DNA from: Deltaproteobacteria bacterium | Lineage (GTDB): Bacteria; Desulfobacterota; Desulfobacteria; Desulfobacterales; SURF-7 | Assembly: GCA_019307665.1 (NCBI GenBank) | Contig: JAFDJC010000029.1 | Coordinates: forward strand, 1-31,359 | DNA length: 31,359 bases | Reading direction: 5' to 3' | Part shown: one piece after another, positions 15,349 to 22,722 of the stretch | Position numbering within the stretch: position 1 is the first letter of the stretch | How the letters are laid out: the number at the start of each line of letters is the position of its first letter | Notes under the pieces: model-generated | The model's input: the letters and a program-made list of their open reading frames with translations, nothing else | What the model was told of the DNA's origin: nothing | Databases searched by the model: none | Made by a program: the position numbers and the translations under genes

Positions 15349-15942
15349 ATGTACTTTAAAAAAGTTTTTATGGAAGATTCAGGTTCCCTATCTTACCTCA
15401 TAGGCTGTATTTATGAAGGTATGGCATGTGTTGTAAACCCGAAAAGAGATGTCATGGATTATTTAAATACGGCAAAAGAGTTTGACATGAAAATCACTCA
15501 TATTTTTGACACGAGGGAACCTGAAGACAGCTATCTCAATGGAAATCTGGAACTTATGCTTCGGACAGGAGCCGAGATACACTATCTGAATAAAGAAGCG
15601 TTTCAACTCAACAGGAAAATTGCGGTGAAAGGAGATGTTTTCAATTTCGGGCATGCAAGACTTGAAATAATAGAAAGCCCCTGTCATGATTTATATGCCG
15701 GGACGATACGTGTAACAGACACTTCAAGCGCCGGTGAGCCATGGATAGTCCTTGGAAGAGAGAGCCTTTTTGCGAGAGATTTGTCCGACTCTGATCTTTC
15801 TGGAAAAGACTTGTCCGAGGAGCTTTTATGTTACCTTGATATTCATGAAGAATATAGTAAGCCGTCTTCCATGGTTGAACAGGTATGTGAAAACCTGTCG
15901 GGGTTGGGGAGAGACAACCCTGTTTATGCACCATCTTATTAG
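15349..15942 (+). CDS. metallo-beta-lactamase-fold protein, metal site degenerate (ETHE1-like)
   Basis: 197 residues. The start MYFKKVFMEDSGSLSYLIG, the PKRDVMDYL segment and KITHIFDT match the N-terminus of ETHE1-like persulfide dioxygenase/glyoxalase II proteins. In active relatives the next segment is the metal motif HxHxDH followed by SGN. Here it is REPEDSYLNGN: only the aspartate (D59) and the GN remain. A later ligand histidine is kept (H113 in SPCHD), but the GD-T-LF aspartate region reads GRESLF. The C-terminal third is short and no rhodanese domain follows. The reading frame is long and intact, so it is more likely a non-catalytic binding or regulatory protein than a recent pseudogene. 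Function unknown; it converges on a sensor kinase. Confidence 0.7.
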   Translation: MYFKKVFMEDSGSLSYLIGCIYEGMACVVNPKRDVMDYLNTAKEFDMKITHIFDTREPEDSYLNGNLELMLRTGAEIHYLNKEAFQLNRKIAVKGDVFNFGHARLEIIESPCHDLYAGTIRVTDTSSAGEPWIVLGRESLFARDLSDSDLSGKDLSEELLCYLDIHEEYSKPSSMVEQVCENLSGLGRDNPVYAPSY

Positions 15943-15971
15943 AGCTTGGTTAGAGCCTGGTTAGGGCCTGT
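15939..15971. repeat. three 11-bp tandem repeats spanning two convergent stop codons
   Basis: TTAGAGCTTGG (15939-15949), TTAGAGCCTGG (15950-15960) and TTAGGGCCTGT (15961-15971). The plus-strand stop TAG at 15940-15942 is in the first unit, and the minus-strand kinase stop at 15961-15963 is in the third. Confidence 0.75.
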
Positions 15972-17550
15972 TAAGGATTTTTTTGATTTCAAAGGACAAC
16001 CGTTCCATTTTGAACGGTTTTTGAATAAAGCCATCACATCCCCTTTCCAGAATTGATTCAGCATACCCGTCTTTACTATATCCGCTTGAAAGAAGAACCT
16101 TGATTTCCGGGTTTAACGCTTTTATCCGGTCAAAAACTTTTCCTCCATCAATGTCAGGCATTATTATATCAAGAATGACCATATCGATCTTATCCATATT
16201 TTCCTTAAATTTATCAATGGCATGCCTGCCGCCATGAGCGGTAATCACATTATATCCCATTTCCTCTATCAGTAATTTGCCGATGGTAATAACGGTATTT
16301 TCATCATCTACCAGAAGTATGGTTCCGGTACCGATTTCAAGATTTTCATAGGAGGCCTTGATGGGTATAATTGCTTTATCAGAGGCCGGTAAATAAATGT
16401 TAAAGGTTGTCCCTTTTCCTTTTTCCGTATCAAAACTGATAAACCCACCATGCTGTTTTATAACGCCGTAAGCTGTTGAAAGGCCGAGTCCGGTTCCCAC
16501 ACCTTCTTTCTTTGTTGTAAAAAAGGGCTCAAATATTTTGTTGCTCACTTTTTCATCCATCCCGACACCTGTATCTGTAATCGATACCTTTACGTATTTA
16601 CCTGCTTCCTTTTCATAAGGCATGACGCCTGATTCGCTAAAAACAATATTTTCAGTATACAGATACAGATCCCCACCTTCAAACATGGCATGCCTGGAGT
16701 TGATATAGAAATTGATCAGAACCAGCTCAATCTGGCCGACATCAACTTCAACAGTCCATATATTTTTTTGTAAGTATTTGTGGATCTTAATTTCTTTACA
16801 AGTGTGGTCAAACATATGCGATGTGTTGTCAACAATATCATTTATATCAACCGGCTTAAGACAATAATCACTGGCCCTGGCAAAGCTTAATAACTGCCTT
16901 GTGAGGTTTGCACCGCTTTCTATGCTCCGCTCAATGTTACTAATTTCCTCCATATGCGGAGCACAAAAATTTTCATCCAGCATGAGGTAAGAGATGTTAC
17001 CCTGTATTACTTGCAGAAGATTGTTGAAATTGTGAGCCACCCCGCCTGCCAAGGTGCCGATTGCTTCCATTTTCTTGGAAAGTTGAGATTGCTCTTCGCG
17101 TTTTCTTGAGGAGGATATGTCCCTCAGGAAACAGATTGCTGCCGGCTCCCCTGTCCACTGAATTGAGGTCTTATGCATTTCCACCCACAGCTCATCTTTA
17201 TCAGGGTTGGCAAGGCGGAATGTATAGGTATGGTTGGATTGTTCTTTCTGTGCTTCATCAGTTAAGATATTTGCCAGGTATTGTTGGTCTTCGCTATGGA
17301 TAAAGTCTGTGAAAGGAGTTGTTGAAAGATCGATTGAGATAGGTTTGCCGATATCTCTGGTTTTTGGGTTGGAAAATATAACCTCTCTATCCTGAATAAT
17401 GAATATGGCATCGTTTGCATTTTCGATAAGAAGCCGATATTTTTTTTCAGATCCCCTTATTTCTTTAAGTTTTTTTTCTGCCAGACGTAATTTTTTTTCA
17501 AGATCGCTGATACGCTGCGCAGATATTTCACTGACCGGTTTCCTTCTCAT
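15961..17550 (-). CDS. PAS domain-histidine kinase with C-terminal receiver domain (hybrid sensor kinase)
   Basis: 529 residues, with GGAGG before the ATG. Residues about 10-35 are a charged coiled coil, 36-148 a PAS domain (YRLLIENANDAIFIIQD), and 160-225 HisKA with phosphoacceptor H173 in GGVAHNFNNLLQ. Residues 265-390 are the ATPase domain: N box around N284, DTGVGM, and GTGLGLSTAYG. Residues 408-529 are a receiver with D461 in VILDIIMPDIDG and K near the end (IQKPF). There are no membrane segments, so it is a cytoplasmic sensor. The N box reads NFYINSRHAM rather than the common NLxxNARDAM, a mild variant. No partner regulator is adjacent, so the phosphate target is unknown. Confidence 0.93.
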   Translation of the reverse strand: MRRKPVSEISAQRISDLEKKLRLAEKKLKEIRGSEKKYRLLIENANDAIFIIQDREVIFSNPKTRDIGKPISIDLSTTPFTDFIHSEDQQYLANILTDEAQKEQSNHTYTFRLANPDKDELWVEMHKTSIQWTGEPAAICFLRDISSSRKREEQSQLSKKMEAIGTLAGGVAHNFNNLLQVIQGNISYLMLDENFCAPHMEEISNIERSIESGANLTRQLLSFARASDYCLKPVDINDIVDNTSHMFDHTCKEIKIHKYLQKNIWTVEVDVGQIELVLINFYINSRHAMFEGGDLYLYTENIVFSESGVMPYEKEAGKYVKVSITDTGVGMDEKVSNKIFEPFFTTKKEGVGTGLGLSTAYGVIKQHGGFISFDTEKGKGTTFNIYLPASDKAIIPIKASYENLEIGTGTILLVDDENTVITIGKLLIEEMGYNVITAHGGRHAIDKFKENMDKIDMVILDIIMPDIDGGKVFDRIKALNPEIKVLLSSGYSKDGYAESILERGCDGFIQKPFKMERLSFEIKKILNRP

Positions 17551-17684
17551 TAAAACCTCCGAAAAAAAGCAAATTTATACATTCGCATAGATTGTTTTTT
17601 GAATTGTATTATTTTATAGTTCGTTAAACTTTTAATCAATCTTATACGGATTGTCAATTTGACTTAGATTGCTCGGAGTATCAA

Positions 17685-17873
17685 ATGGAATTTTTTTTAT
17701 GTGTTATCGGTATGGTAATGATCATTGAGGGATTGCCATACTTTGCCTTTCCGGAAAAAATAAAGTCGTGGCTGGAAAAAATTAATGAAATTCCTGACAG
17801 GGCGCTACGGGGGTTCGGATTTGTGCTGATGCTTACAGGGCTTTTGCTGGTATATCTTGGAAGGGTATCATGA
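17685..17873 (+). CDS. DUF2065 (YjeT-like) small membrane protein
   Basis: 62 residues with two predicted membrane helices: FFLCVIGMVMIIEGLPYFAF at about 3-22 and GFGFVLMLTGLLLVYLG at about 43-59. Between them is PEKIKSWLEKINEIPDRALR, the DUF2065 signature. GGAG precedes the ATG. It is an inner-membrane protein of unknown function and the first gene before queA, 3 bp away, so probably co-transcribed. Confidence 0.8.
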   Translation: MEFFLCVIGMVMIIEGLPYFAFPEKIKSWLEKINEIPDRALRGFGFVLMLTGLLLVYLGRVS

Positions 17874-17876
17874 CGA

Positions 17877-18935
17877 ATGTATAAGCTGTCTGATTATGAC
17901 TATATCCTTCCTGAGGCCTTTATCGCTCAAGCTCCTGAGGTTGACCGTGAAAGATCTAGACTCTTGAAACTTGACAGAAAGACCGGTGGTGTTGATCATC
18001 ATATTTTTTGTGATATAGTGGATTTCTTATCCTGTGATGACTTGCTTGTTTTAAACAATACCGAAGTTGTTCCCGGCAGGCTTTTCGGCCATAAAGAAAC
18101 CGGCGGCAAAGTAGAAGTGTTGATTCTCGACTATCCTGATGGAGAACAAAGGGTTAAGGCTGGGGGTGATTTTGAGTGTACATGCCTTATTAAGGCGTCA
18201 AAACGTCCTAAAGTCGGAACGATTCTGATATTCGATGAAGGACTTACCGGGCAAGTCACAGGTTTTCAAGACAGCACTTTTTCTGTCAGGTTTATATGCA
18301 AAGATAACTTTGACCAGGTTCTTAATAAAATAGGGGAAATCCCTCTTCCGCCTTATATTAGGCGCGAAGGTGAAAATGCACCGTGTAATGACAAAGAAAA
18401 ATATCAGACAGTTTATGCAGCTGCCAAAGGTGCAATAGCAGCGCCCACTGCCGGACTCCATTTCTCAAAAAAACTTCTTGAAAAATTGAAGAATAAAGGT
18501 ATATCGACAGTTGAAATTACACTTCATGTTGGTTACGGTACATTTCTGCCTGTTAGAAGTAATGATATCAGAAGGCATAGGATGCATTCCGAGCATTTTT
18601 CTGTTTCTGAAGAAACGGCCAGGGCGGTTAACACTGCGCGAAAAGAAGGCCGGCGCGTGATAGCCGTAGGTACGACAAGTGTCAGGACGCTCGAGTATGC
18701 AGCAGATGATGGAAAGCTGCTTTCCGGGACAGGCAAGTGCGATTTGTTTATCTGTCCGGGATATGAATTTAAAATTATTGATGCAATGATTACTAATTTC
18801 CATCTTCCCAAATCAACACTTTTAATGCTTGTTTCAGCATTTACCGGGCGCGAGAAAGTGCTTGCTGCATACCAGGAAGCAATAAATGAGGGATATCGGT
18901 TTTACAGTTATGGGGATGCAATGCTGATTGCGTAA
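17877..18935 (+). CDS. queA: S-adenosylmethionine:tRNA ribosyltransferase-isomerase
   Basis: 352 residues, family-typical length. Signatures are YILPEAFIAQAP at the N-terminus, LVLNNTEVVPGRLFG, GAIAAPTAGLHFS, HVGYGTF and FICPGYEF, with the ending YRFYSYGDAMLI. The enzyme transfers the ribosyl moiety of SAM to preQ1 in tRNA to give epoxyqueuosine. The ribosome site is weak, so translation may be coupled to the DUF2065 gene, whose stop lies 3 bp upstream. It is followed directly by tgt, the usual queuosine pairing. Confidence 0.97.
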   Translation: MYKLSDYDYILPEAFIAQAPEVDRERSRLLKLDRKTGGVDHHIFCDIVDFLSCDDLLVLNNTEVVPGRLFGHKETGGKVEVLILDYPDGEQRVKAGGDFECTCLIKASKRPKVGTILIFDEGLTGQVTGFQDSTFSVRFICKDNFDQVLNKIGEIPLPPYIRREGENAPCNDKEKYQTVYAAAKGAIAAPTAGLHFSKKLLEKLKNKGISTVEITLHVGYGTFLPVRSNDIRRHRMHSEHFSVSEETARAVNTARKEGRRVIAVGTTSVRTLEYAADDGKLLSGTGKCDLFICPGYEFKIIDAMITNFHLPKSTLLMLVSAFTGREKVLAAYQEAINEGYRFYSYGDAMLIA

Positions 18936-18939
18936 CAAA

Positions 18940-20061
18940 ATGAATACTTTTAAAATTGTCCAAAAATCTGAAGATACACATGCACGTGCCGGTGTACTTG
19001 GGACATCACACGGCATTGTTGAAACACCCATATTTATGCCTGTCGGAACACTCGGGAGTGTAAAGTCACTTTCACCTGAGGACCTTATTGCCTGCGGTGC
19101 CCAAATTATTCTGGGTAATACTTACCACCTATACCTGAGACCTGGATGTGAAGTGATTGATCTGTTTTCGGGTTTGCACGGGTTTATGAACTGGGACAAG
19201 CCTATTCTGACAGACAGCGGAGGCTTCCAGGTATTTTCACTTGCAAAACTCTCAAAAATTACAGAAGAGGGTTACGCTTTCCAGTCGCATCTTGATGGCT
19301 CGAAACATTTATTAACGCCTGAAAAAGCGGTTGAAATACAGTGCTGTCTGGGGTCGGATATTATGATGTGCCTTGACCAGTGCATTCAGTATCCAGCGGA
19401 AAAGAAAGAGGCTGAAGAGGCACTTTTACTGACAACCCGGTGGGCCAAACGGAGTAAGCAGGCCTGGAAACAGGCTGAATGCAATGACAAGTTATTGTTC
19501 GGGATAATTCAAGGTGGGATGTTTAAAGACTTAAGAAAAGTTTCGACAGACGCCCTTGTTGAGATTGATTTTCCGGGTTATGCGATTGGCGGACTCAGCG
19601 TTGGAGAACCCAAAGATATCATGCTGGATATTGCTAAGTATACGCTTCCGCTTTTACCTGATGATAAACCGAAATATGTAATGGGCGTCGGCACCCCCGA
19701 GGATCTTGTTGAGCTTGTTTCGCTTGGAGCAGACATGTTCGACTGTGTCATGCCCACAAGAAATGCAAGAAACGGCCAGTTGTTTACGAGTTTCGGCACT
19801 GTTAACATCTGTAACTCCAGATACAGAATCGACACCGGACCCATAGAGGAAAATTGCGAATGTTATACCTGCAGGAATTATTCTGCTGCCTATCTTAGAC
19901 ATCTTTATACTTCAAAAGAACTTCTTGCTTACAGACTCAATACAATACATAATATTTATTTTTATATGCGTCTTGTAAAAAAAATGAGGGCTGCAATCCA
20001 AAACAGAGCGTTCAATGATTTTAAACAAGAATTTTACAGGAAAAGGATGGAAAAATTATGA
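18940..20061 (+). CDS. tgt: queuine tRNA-ribosyltransferase (tRNA-guanine transglycosylase)
   Basis: 373 residues from the ATG at 18940, 4 bp after the queA stop (a TTG at 18928 inside queA is less likely). DSGGFQVFSL contains the substrate aspartate D92; DCVMPTRNARNGQLF contains the nucleophile D268. The zinc site is C-x-C-x2-C (CECYTC) followed by the NTIHN histidine. It exchanges guanine-34 of GUN-anticodon tRNAs for preQ1, the step before QueA. Its stop overlaps the ATG of the next gene (ATGA at 20058). Confidence 0.97.
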   Translation: MNTFKIVQKSEDTHARAGVLGTSHGIVETPIFMPVGTLGSVKSLSPEDLIACGAQIILGNTYHLYLRPGCEVIDLFSGLHGFMNWDKPILTDSGGFQVFSLAKLSKITEEGYAFQSHLDGSKHLLTPEKAVEIQCCLGSDIMMCLDQCIQYPAEKKEAEEALLLTTRWAKRSKQAWKQAECNDKLLFGIIQGGMFKDLRKVSTDALVEIDFPGYAIGGLSVGEPKDIMLDIAKYTLPLLPDDKPKYVMGVGTPEDLVELVSLGADMFDCVMPTRNARNGQLFTSFGTVNICNSRYRIDTGPIEENCECYTCRNYSAAYLRHLYTSKELLAYRLNTIHNIYFYMRLVKKMRAAIQNRAFNDFKQEFYRKRMEKL

Positions 20062-20279
20062 AAGAGAAAATACAGAAAGTTATAGACAAATTAAGGCCAA
20101 TGCTTCAGGCTGACGGAGGAGATGTAGAATTTGTGGATGTTGTGGATGGAATAGTAAAGGTTCGCCTGAAAGGTGCCTGTGCCGGCTGTCCCATGTCCCA
20201 GATGACCCTGAAAAACGGAATCGAGAGAATGATGAAACAGGAAATACCCGAAGTTAAGTCTGTGGAAAATATCGGATAA
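20058..20279 (+). CDS. NifU C-terminal-domain (Nfu-type) Fe-S scaffold protein
   Basis: 73 residues, a single Nfu domain: LRPMLQADGGDVEFVDV and the cluster-binding KGACAGCPMS with C41 and C44. It carries or donates 4Fe-4S clusters. It overlaps tgt by 4 bp, so translation is coupled. Placement in a queuosine operon may serve the Fe-S-dependent last step (QueG/QueH), but it is equally likely a general Fe-S carrier. Confidence 0.93.
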   Translation: MKEKIQKVIDKLRPMLQADGGDVEFVDVVDGIVKVRLKGACAGCPMSQMTLKNGIERMMKQEIPEVKSVENIG

Positions 20280-20291
20280 CCGGAGACATAA

Positions 20292-21479
20292 ATGACTATT
20301 TCAAAAAAAGTCGAGACTATTTTATCAAAATCATCATGGATAAGAAAAATGTTTGAGCAAGGCGCCATGCTAAAGGCTGAGCATGGTTCTGAAAACGTGT
20401 ATGATTTCAGCCTTGGAAACCCGAACCTTTCTCCTCCGGACAGTTTTCGGAAAACACTGCTTGATATCATTGATACGCAAGATGGCGTTGGCCATGGATA
20501 TATGCCGAACACGGGGTATCCCGATGTTCGTAAATCTGTGGCAAACTATCTTTCCAAAGAGCAGAGTGCTGAAATTTCTGAAAACCATGTGATCATGACC
20601 TGCGGCGCTGCAGGAGGGTTGAATGTGATTTTCAAGGCGATACTCGATCCCGAAGATGAAGTGATCACACCGGCTCCTTTTTTTGTTGAGTATGGATTTT
20701 ATGCGGACAATCACGGTGGAAAACTTGTCACTGTTCCTGTAAAAAAGGATTTCGCACTGGATATTGAGGGGATCGCATCTGCCGTAACCGGAAAGACAAA
20801 AGCGGTGTTGATCAACTCTCCGAACAATCCTACCGGACGGATTTATGATAAGGAAAGCCTGGAGGCGCTTGGTAACATGCTGATGGAAAAAGGAAAGGCG
20901 CTTGGAAAGGTAATATATCTAATTTCCGATGAGCCTTACCGGAAAATTGTATATGATGGCGCCGATGTACCGGAAATATTTCCAGTATATAAAGATAGCA
21001 TAATTGTTGCGTCATACTCAAAAGATTTGTCTATTGCAGGTGAACGGATCGGATTTATCACAGTAAATCCAAAGGCTTCTTCCAAAGACGTACTTCTTGC
21101 CGGTATGGCCCTGGCAAACAGGATTTTAGGATTTGTGAATGCGCCGGCATTGATGCAGCGGGCGGTTTCAAATCTTCAGGGCGTCAGCGTAGATATATCC
21201 AAGTATACAAAAAATAGAGATCTTTTATGTGACGGACTGGCTGATTGCGGATATGAATTTATTAAGCCTGCCGGAGCATTCTACCTTTTTCCAAAGTCTC
21301 CGATTTCAGATGACGTTAAATTTGTCCGGGAACTTCAGAAAGAGTTGATCCTTACGGTCCCAGGAAGCGGTTTTGGAGGACCGGGACACTTCAGGATTGC
21401 ATTTTGTGTAGAAGATTCAGTGATCACCGGCGCCATGCCGGGGTTTAAAAAAGTTATGGAAAAGATAAAGGGGATGTAG
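20292..21479 (+). CDS. class I/II pyridoxal-phosphate aminotransferase
   Basis: 395 residues, with GGAG before the ATG. Fold-type I signatures: FSLGNPNLSPP, GYMPNTGYPDVR, CGAAGGLNVIF, NSPNNPTG, ISDEPYRKIVYDG, and the PLP lysine K244 in SYSKDLSIAGERIG. The substrate arginine region near the C-terminus is GPGHFRIAFC. It resembles aspartate or aromatic aminotransferases of the I-gamma type; the exact amino donor cannot be told. Its stop codon is adjacent to the next ATG at 21480. Confidence 0.93.
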   Translation: MTISKKVETILSKSSWIRKMFEQGAMLKAEHGSENVYDFSLGNPNLSPPDSFRKTLLDIIDTQDGVGHGYMPNTGYPDVRKSVANYLSKEQSAEISENHVIMTCGAAGGLNVIFKAILDPEDEVITPAPFFVEYGFYADNHGGKLVTVPVKKDFALDIEGIASAVTGKTKAVLINSPNNPTGRIYDKESLEALGNMLMEKGKALGKVIYLISDEPYRKIVYDGADVPEIFPVYKDSIIVASYSKDLSIAGERIGFITVNPKASSKDVLLAGMALANRILGFVNAPALMQRAVSNLQGVSVDISKYTKNRDLLCDGLADCGYEFIKPAGAFYLFPKSPISDDVKFVRELQKELILTVPGSGFGGPGHFRIAFCVEDSVITGAMPGFKKVMEKIKGM

Positions 21480-21881
21480 ATGAAGATAGTAAAAATAGAT
21501 CATCTTGGTATTGCCGTAAATAGTATTGATGAGGGGAAAAATTTTTTTTCAGATATACTCGGTCTTAAGTTTGAAGGTTCTGAAACTGTTGAGGAGCAGA
21601 AAGTGACCACCGCGTTTTTTCCAGTGGGAGAAAGCGAGGTTGAACTTCTTGAATCCACAGCACCGGATGGCCCGGTGGCAAAATATATAGAAAAAAAGGG
21701 CGAAGGCATTCAGCATATTGCTTTCAGGGTTGAAAATATAGAGGAGGCACTTTCCGAGTTAAAGGAAAAAGGGGTTCGTCTCATAGATGAAAAACCGAGA
21801 AAGGGAGCGGGTGGAGCAAAAATTGCGTTCCTTCATCCCAAATCTACACACGGTGTGCTTGTGGAATTGTGTGAGAGATAA
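21480..21881 (+). CDS. mce: methylmalonyl-CoA epimerase
   Basis: 133 residues of the glyoxalase/VOC fold. Metal ligands are visible as H8 (KIDHLGIAV), E55 in ESEVELLES, H79 (IQHIAFRV) and E129 (LVELCE). It converts (S)- to (R)-methylmalonyl-CoA, linking propionyl-CoA carboxylation to succinyl-CoA. Propionyl-CoA is a common product of branched-chain or steroid-type catabolism, so it could serve the degradation genes upstream, though it sits in a separate operon. It is the last gene before a terminator. Confidence 0.93.
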   Translation: MKIVKIDHLGIAVNSIDEGKNFFSDILGLKFEGSETVEEQKVTTAFFPVGESEVELLESTAPDGPVAKYIEKKGEGIQHIAFRVENIEEALSELKEKGVRLIDEKPRKGAGGAKIAFLHPKSTHGVLVELCER

Positions 21882-21910
21882 ATGCAAAATTGGTTTTTAA
21901 AAAAAAGACC

Positions 21911-21958
21911 GCCTACCCTTTATGTTGGGTGAACTGTCTGGTAGGCCATTTTTTATTT
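21911..21958 (+). terminator. intrinsic terminator after the queA-mce operon
   Basis: GCCTACC at 21911-21917 pairs with GGTAGGC at 21940-21946, followed by TTTTTTATTTTTT. A-runs on the left side (about 21897-21906) would let it also act for the convergent vapC transcript. Confidence 0.75.
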
Positions 21959-22327
21959 TTTAGAAAAATATTTTACGCCAGAAATATTTTCAAAATCTGA
22001 ATCCTGTGTCCATATTTTGGCATTAAATTCCCTCGCTGTAGCAAGAATAATGCTGTCGGCCATGGGAAGACGATTCTGCAAGCTCAGTTTTGAGGCGGCG
22101 ATTGCTATTTTTGCTGTTAAATCAACAACAGTGCCTTTTTGCATTGCAGCAATGGATTGAATCGCATCATTTTCACTTGATTCTCGAAGAATAACCTTAA
22201 ATACTTCATAGATCGTAACTGATGGGACAATGAGTGAATCCGTGTTTTCCAAAGGAGTTTGAAAGTGTTTTGCATTTGGCTCATCAGCGAAATATACTAA
22301 CCATCCGGAGGAATCAACGATATTCAT
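21953..22327 (-). CDS. vapC: VapC-type PIN-domain ribonuclease toxin
   Basis: 124 residues. The PIN-domain acidic residues are D5 (IVDSSGW), E41 (IYEVFK), D91 (MADSIIL) and D109 (TQDSDF); the Mg-binding set is intact, so it is predicted active. By family it cuts tRNA or rRNA. The start codon overlaps the antitoxin stop by 4 bp. Its 3' end runs into the terminator shared with the mce operon. Confidence 0.93.
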   Translation of the reverse strand: MNIVDSSGWLVYFADEPNAKHFQTPLENTDSLIVPSVTIYEVFKVILRESSENDAIQSIAAMQKGTVVDLTAKIAIAASKLSLQNRLPMADSIILATAREFNAKIWTQDSDFENISGVKYFSKK

Positions 22328-22530
22328 ACCCTATCTTCCTCTCTCTCAAACTCAATATTTATCCCCTTGACAAATCCACGAAGCTCTGCAATGTCCCGTT
22401 CCGGGATAAACTCAATGCGCCCATCATATTCAACGACCTGCATTTTCTGTCCAGGACGAAGACGCAAAGACTCTCTTACTATTTTTGGAATAACAACTTG
22501 AAATTTTGGTGATACAGTTACTGTTTGCAT
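22324..22530 (-). CDS. vapB: VapB-type AbrB/SpoVT-fold antitoxin
   Basis: 68 residues. The swapped-hairpin DNA-binding domain covers residues 1 to about 45 (VTVSPKFQVVIPKIVRESLR, then GQKMQVVEYDGRIEFIP). The acidic C-terminus (INIEFEREEDRV) is the likely toxin-neutralising part. It is first in the vapBC operon, with a promoter and palindrome just upstream. Confidence 0.9.
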   Translation of the reverse strand: MQTVTVSPKFQVVIPKIVRESLRLRPGQKMQVVEYDGRIEFIPERDIAELRGFVKGINIEFEREEDRV

Positions 22531-22554
22531 CCCGATACCCCCATCGATATTTAT

Positions 22555-22591
22555 TTGTATTACAATACCACGATCGATAGAGATTTGTCAA
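22555..22591 (-). promoter_or_regulatory. vapBC promoter with operator-like palindrome
   Basis: On the minus strand TTGACA lies at 22591-22586 and TATTGT at 22567-22562, an 18-bp spacer. The palindrome TTGTATTACAA at 22555-22565 overlaps the -10 box, a natural place for VapB autorepression. Confidence 0.45.
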
Positions 22592-22636
22592 TATTTTACT
22601 GGCCAACTGTCTTACTGGGCAACGGGTTTTTTTCGC

Positions 22637-22665
22637 TTGACAAATTGAGCAATGTTCAATAAATT
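22637..22665 (+). promoter_or_regulatory. promoter of the acyl-CoA dehydrogenase-tetR operon
   Basis: TTGACA at 22637-22642, a 17-bp spacer, then TAAATT at 22660-22665. The -10 box is weak and the whole region is covered by two palindromes. Confidence 0.5.
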
Positions 22666-22680
22666 GAGCGTTGTTCAATT
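22644..22680. promoter_or_regulatory. two tandem TetR-like operators
   Basis: Two near-identical imperfect palindromes in tandem: ATTGAGCAATGTTCAAT (22644-22660) and AATTGAGCGTTGTTCAATT (22662-22680). Both share TTGAGC-N3-GTTCAA; the half-site is close to the TGAACA/TGTTCA form common for TetR-family fatty-acid regulators. They cover the promoter spacer and -10 box upstream of an operon that encodes a TetR protein, so autorepression is the simplest reading. Confidence 0.65.
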
Positions 22681-22722
22681 GACTGTGTGTCTTACCAAAT
22701 TAATATTTTCAAGGAGGACCCC

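Noticed and set aside
15167..15349. 60-codon minus-strand open frame in the AT-rich intergenic region
   Set aside because: AT-rich low-complexity translation, covers the palindrome, and has no ribosome site or homology signal.
17592..17620. TTGTTT-N17-TATAGT as promoter of the DUF2065-queA operon
   Set aside because: The -35 box is poor (3 of 6) in an AT-rich region; too weak to call.
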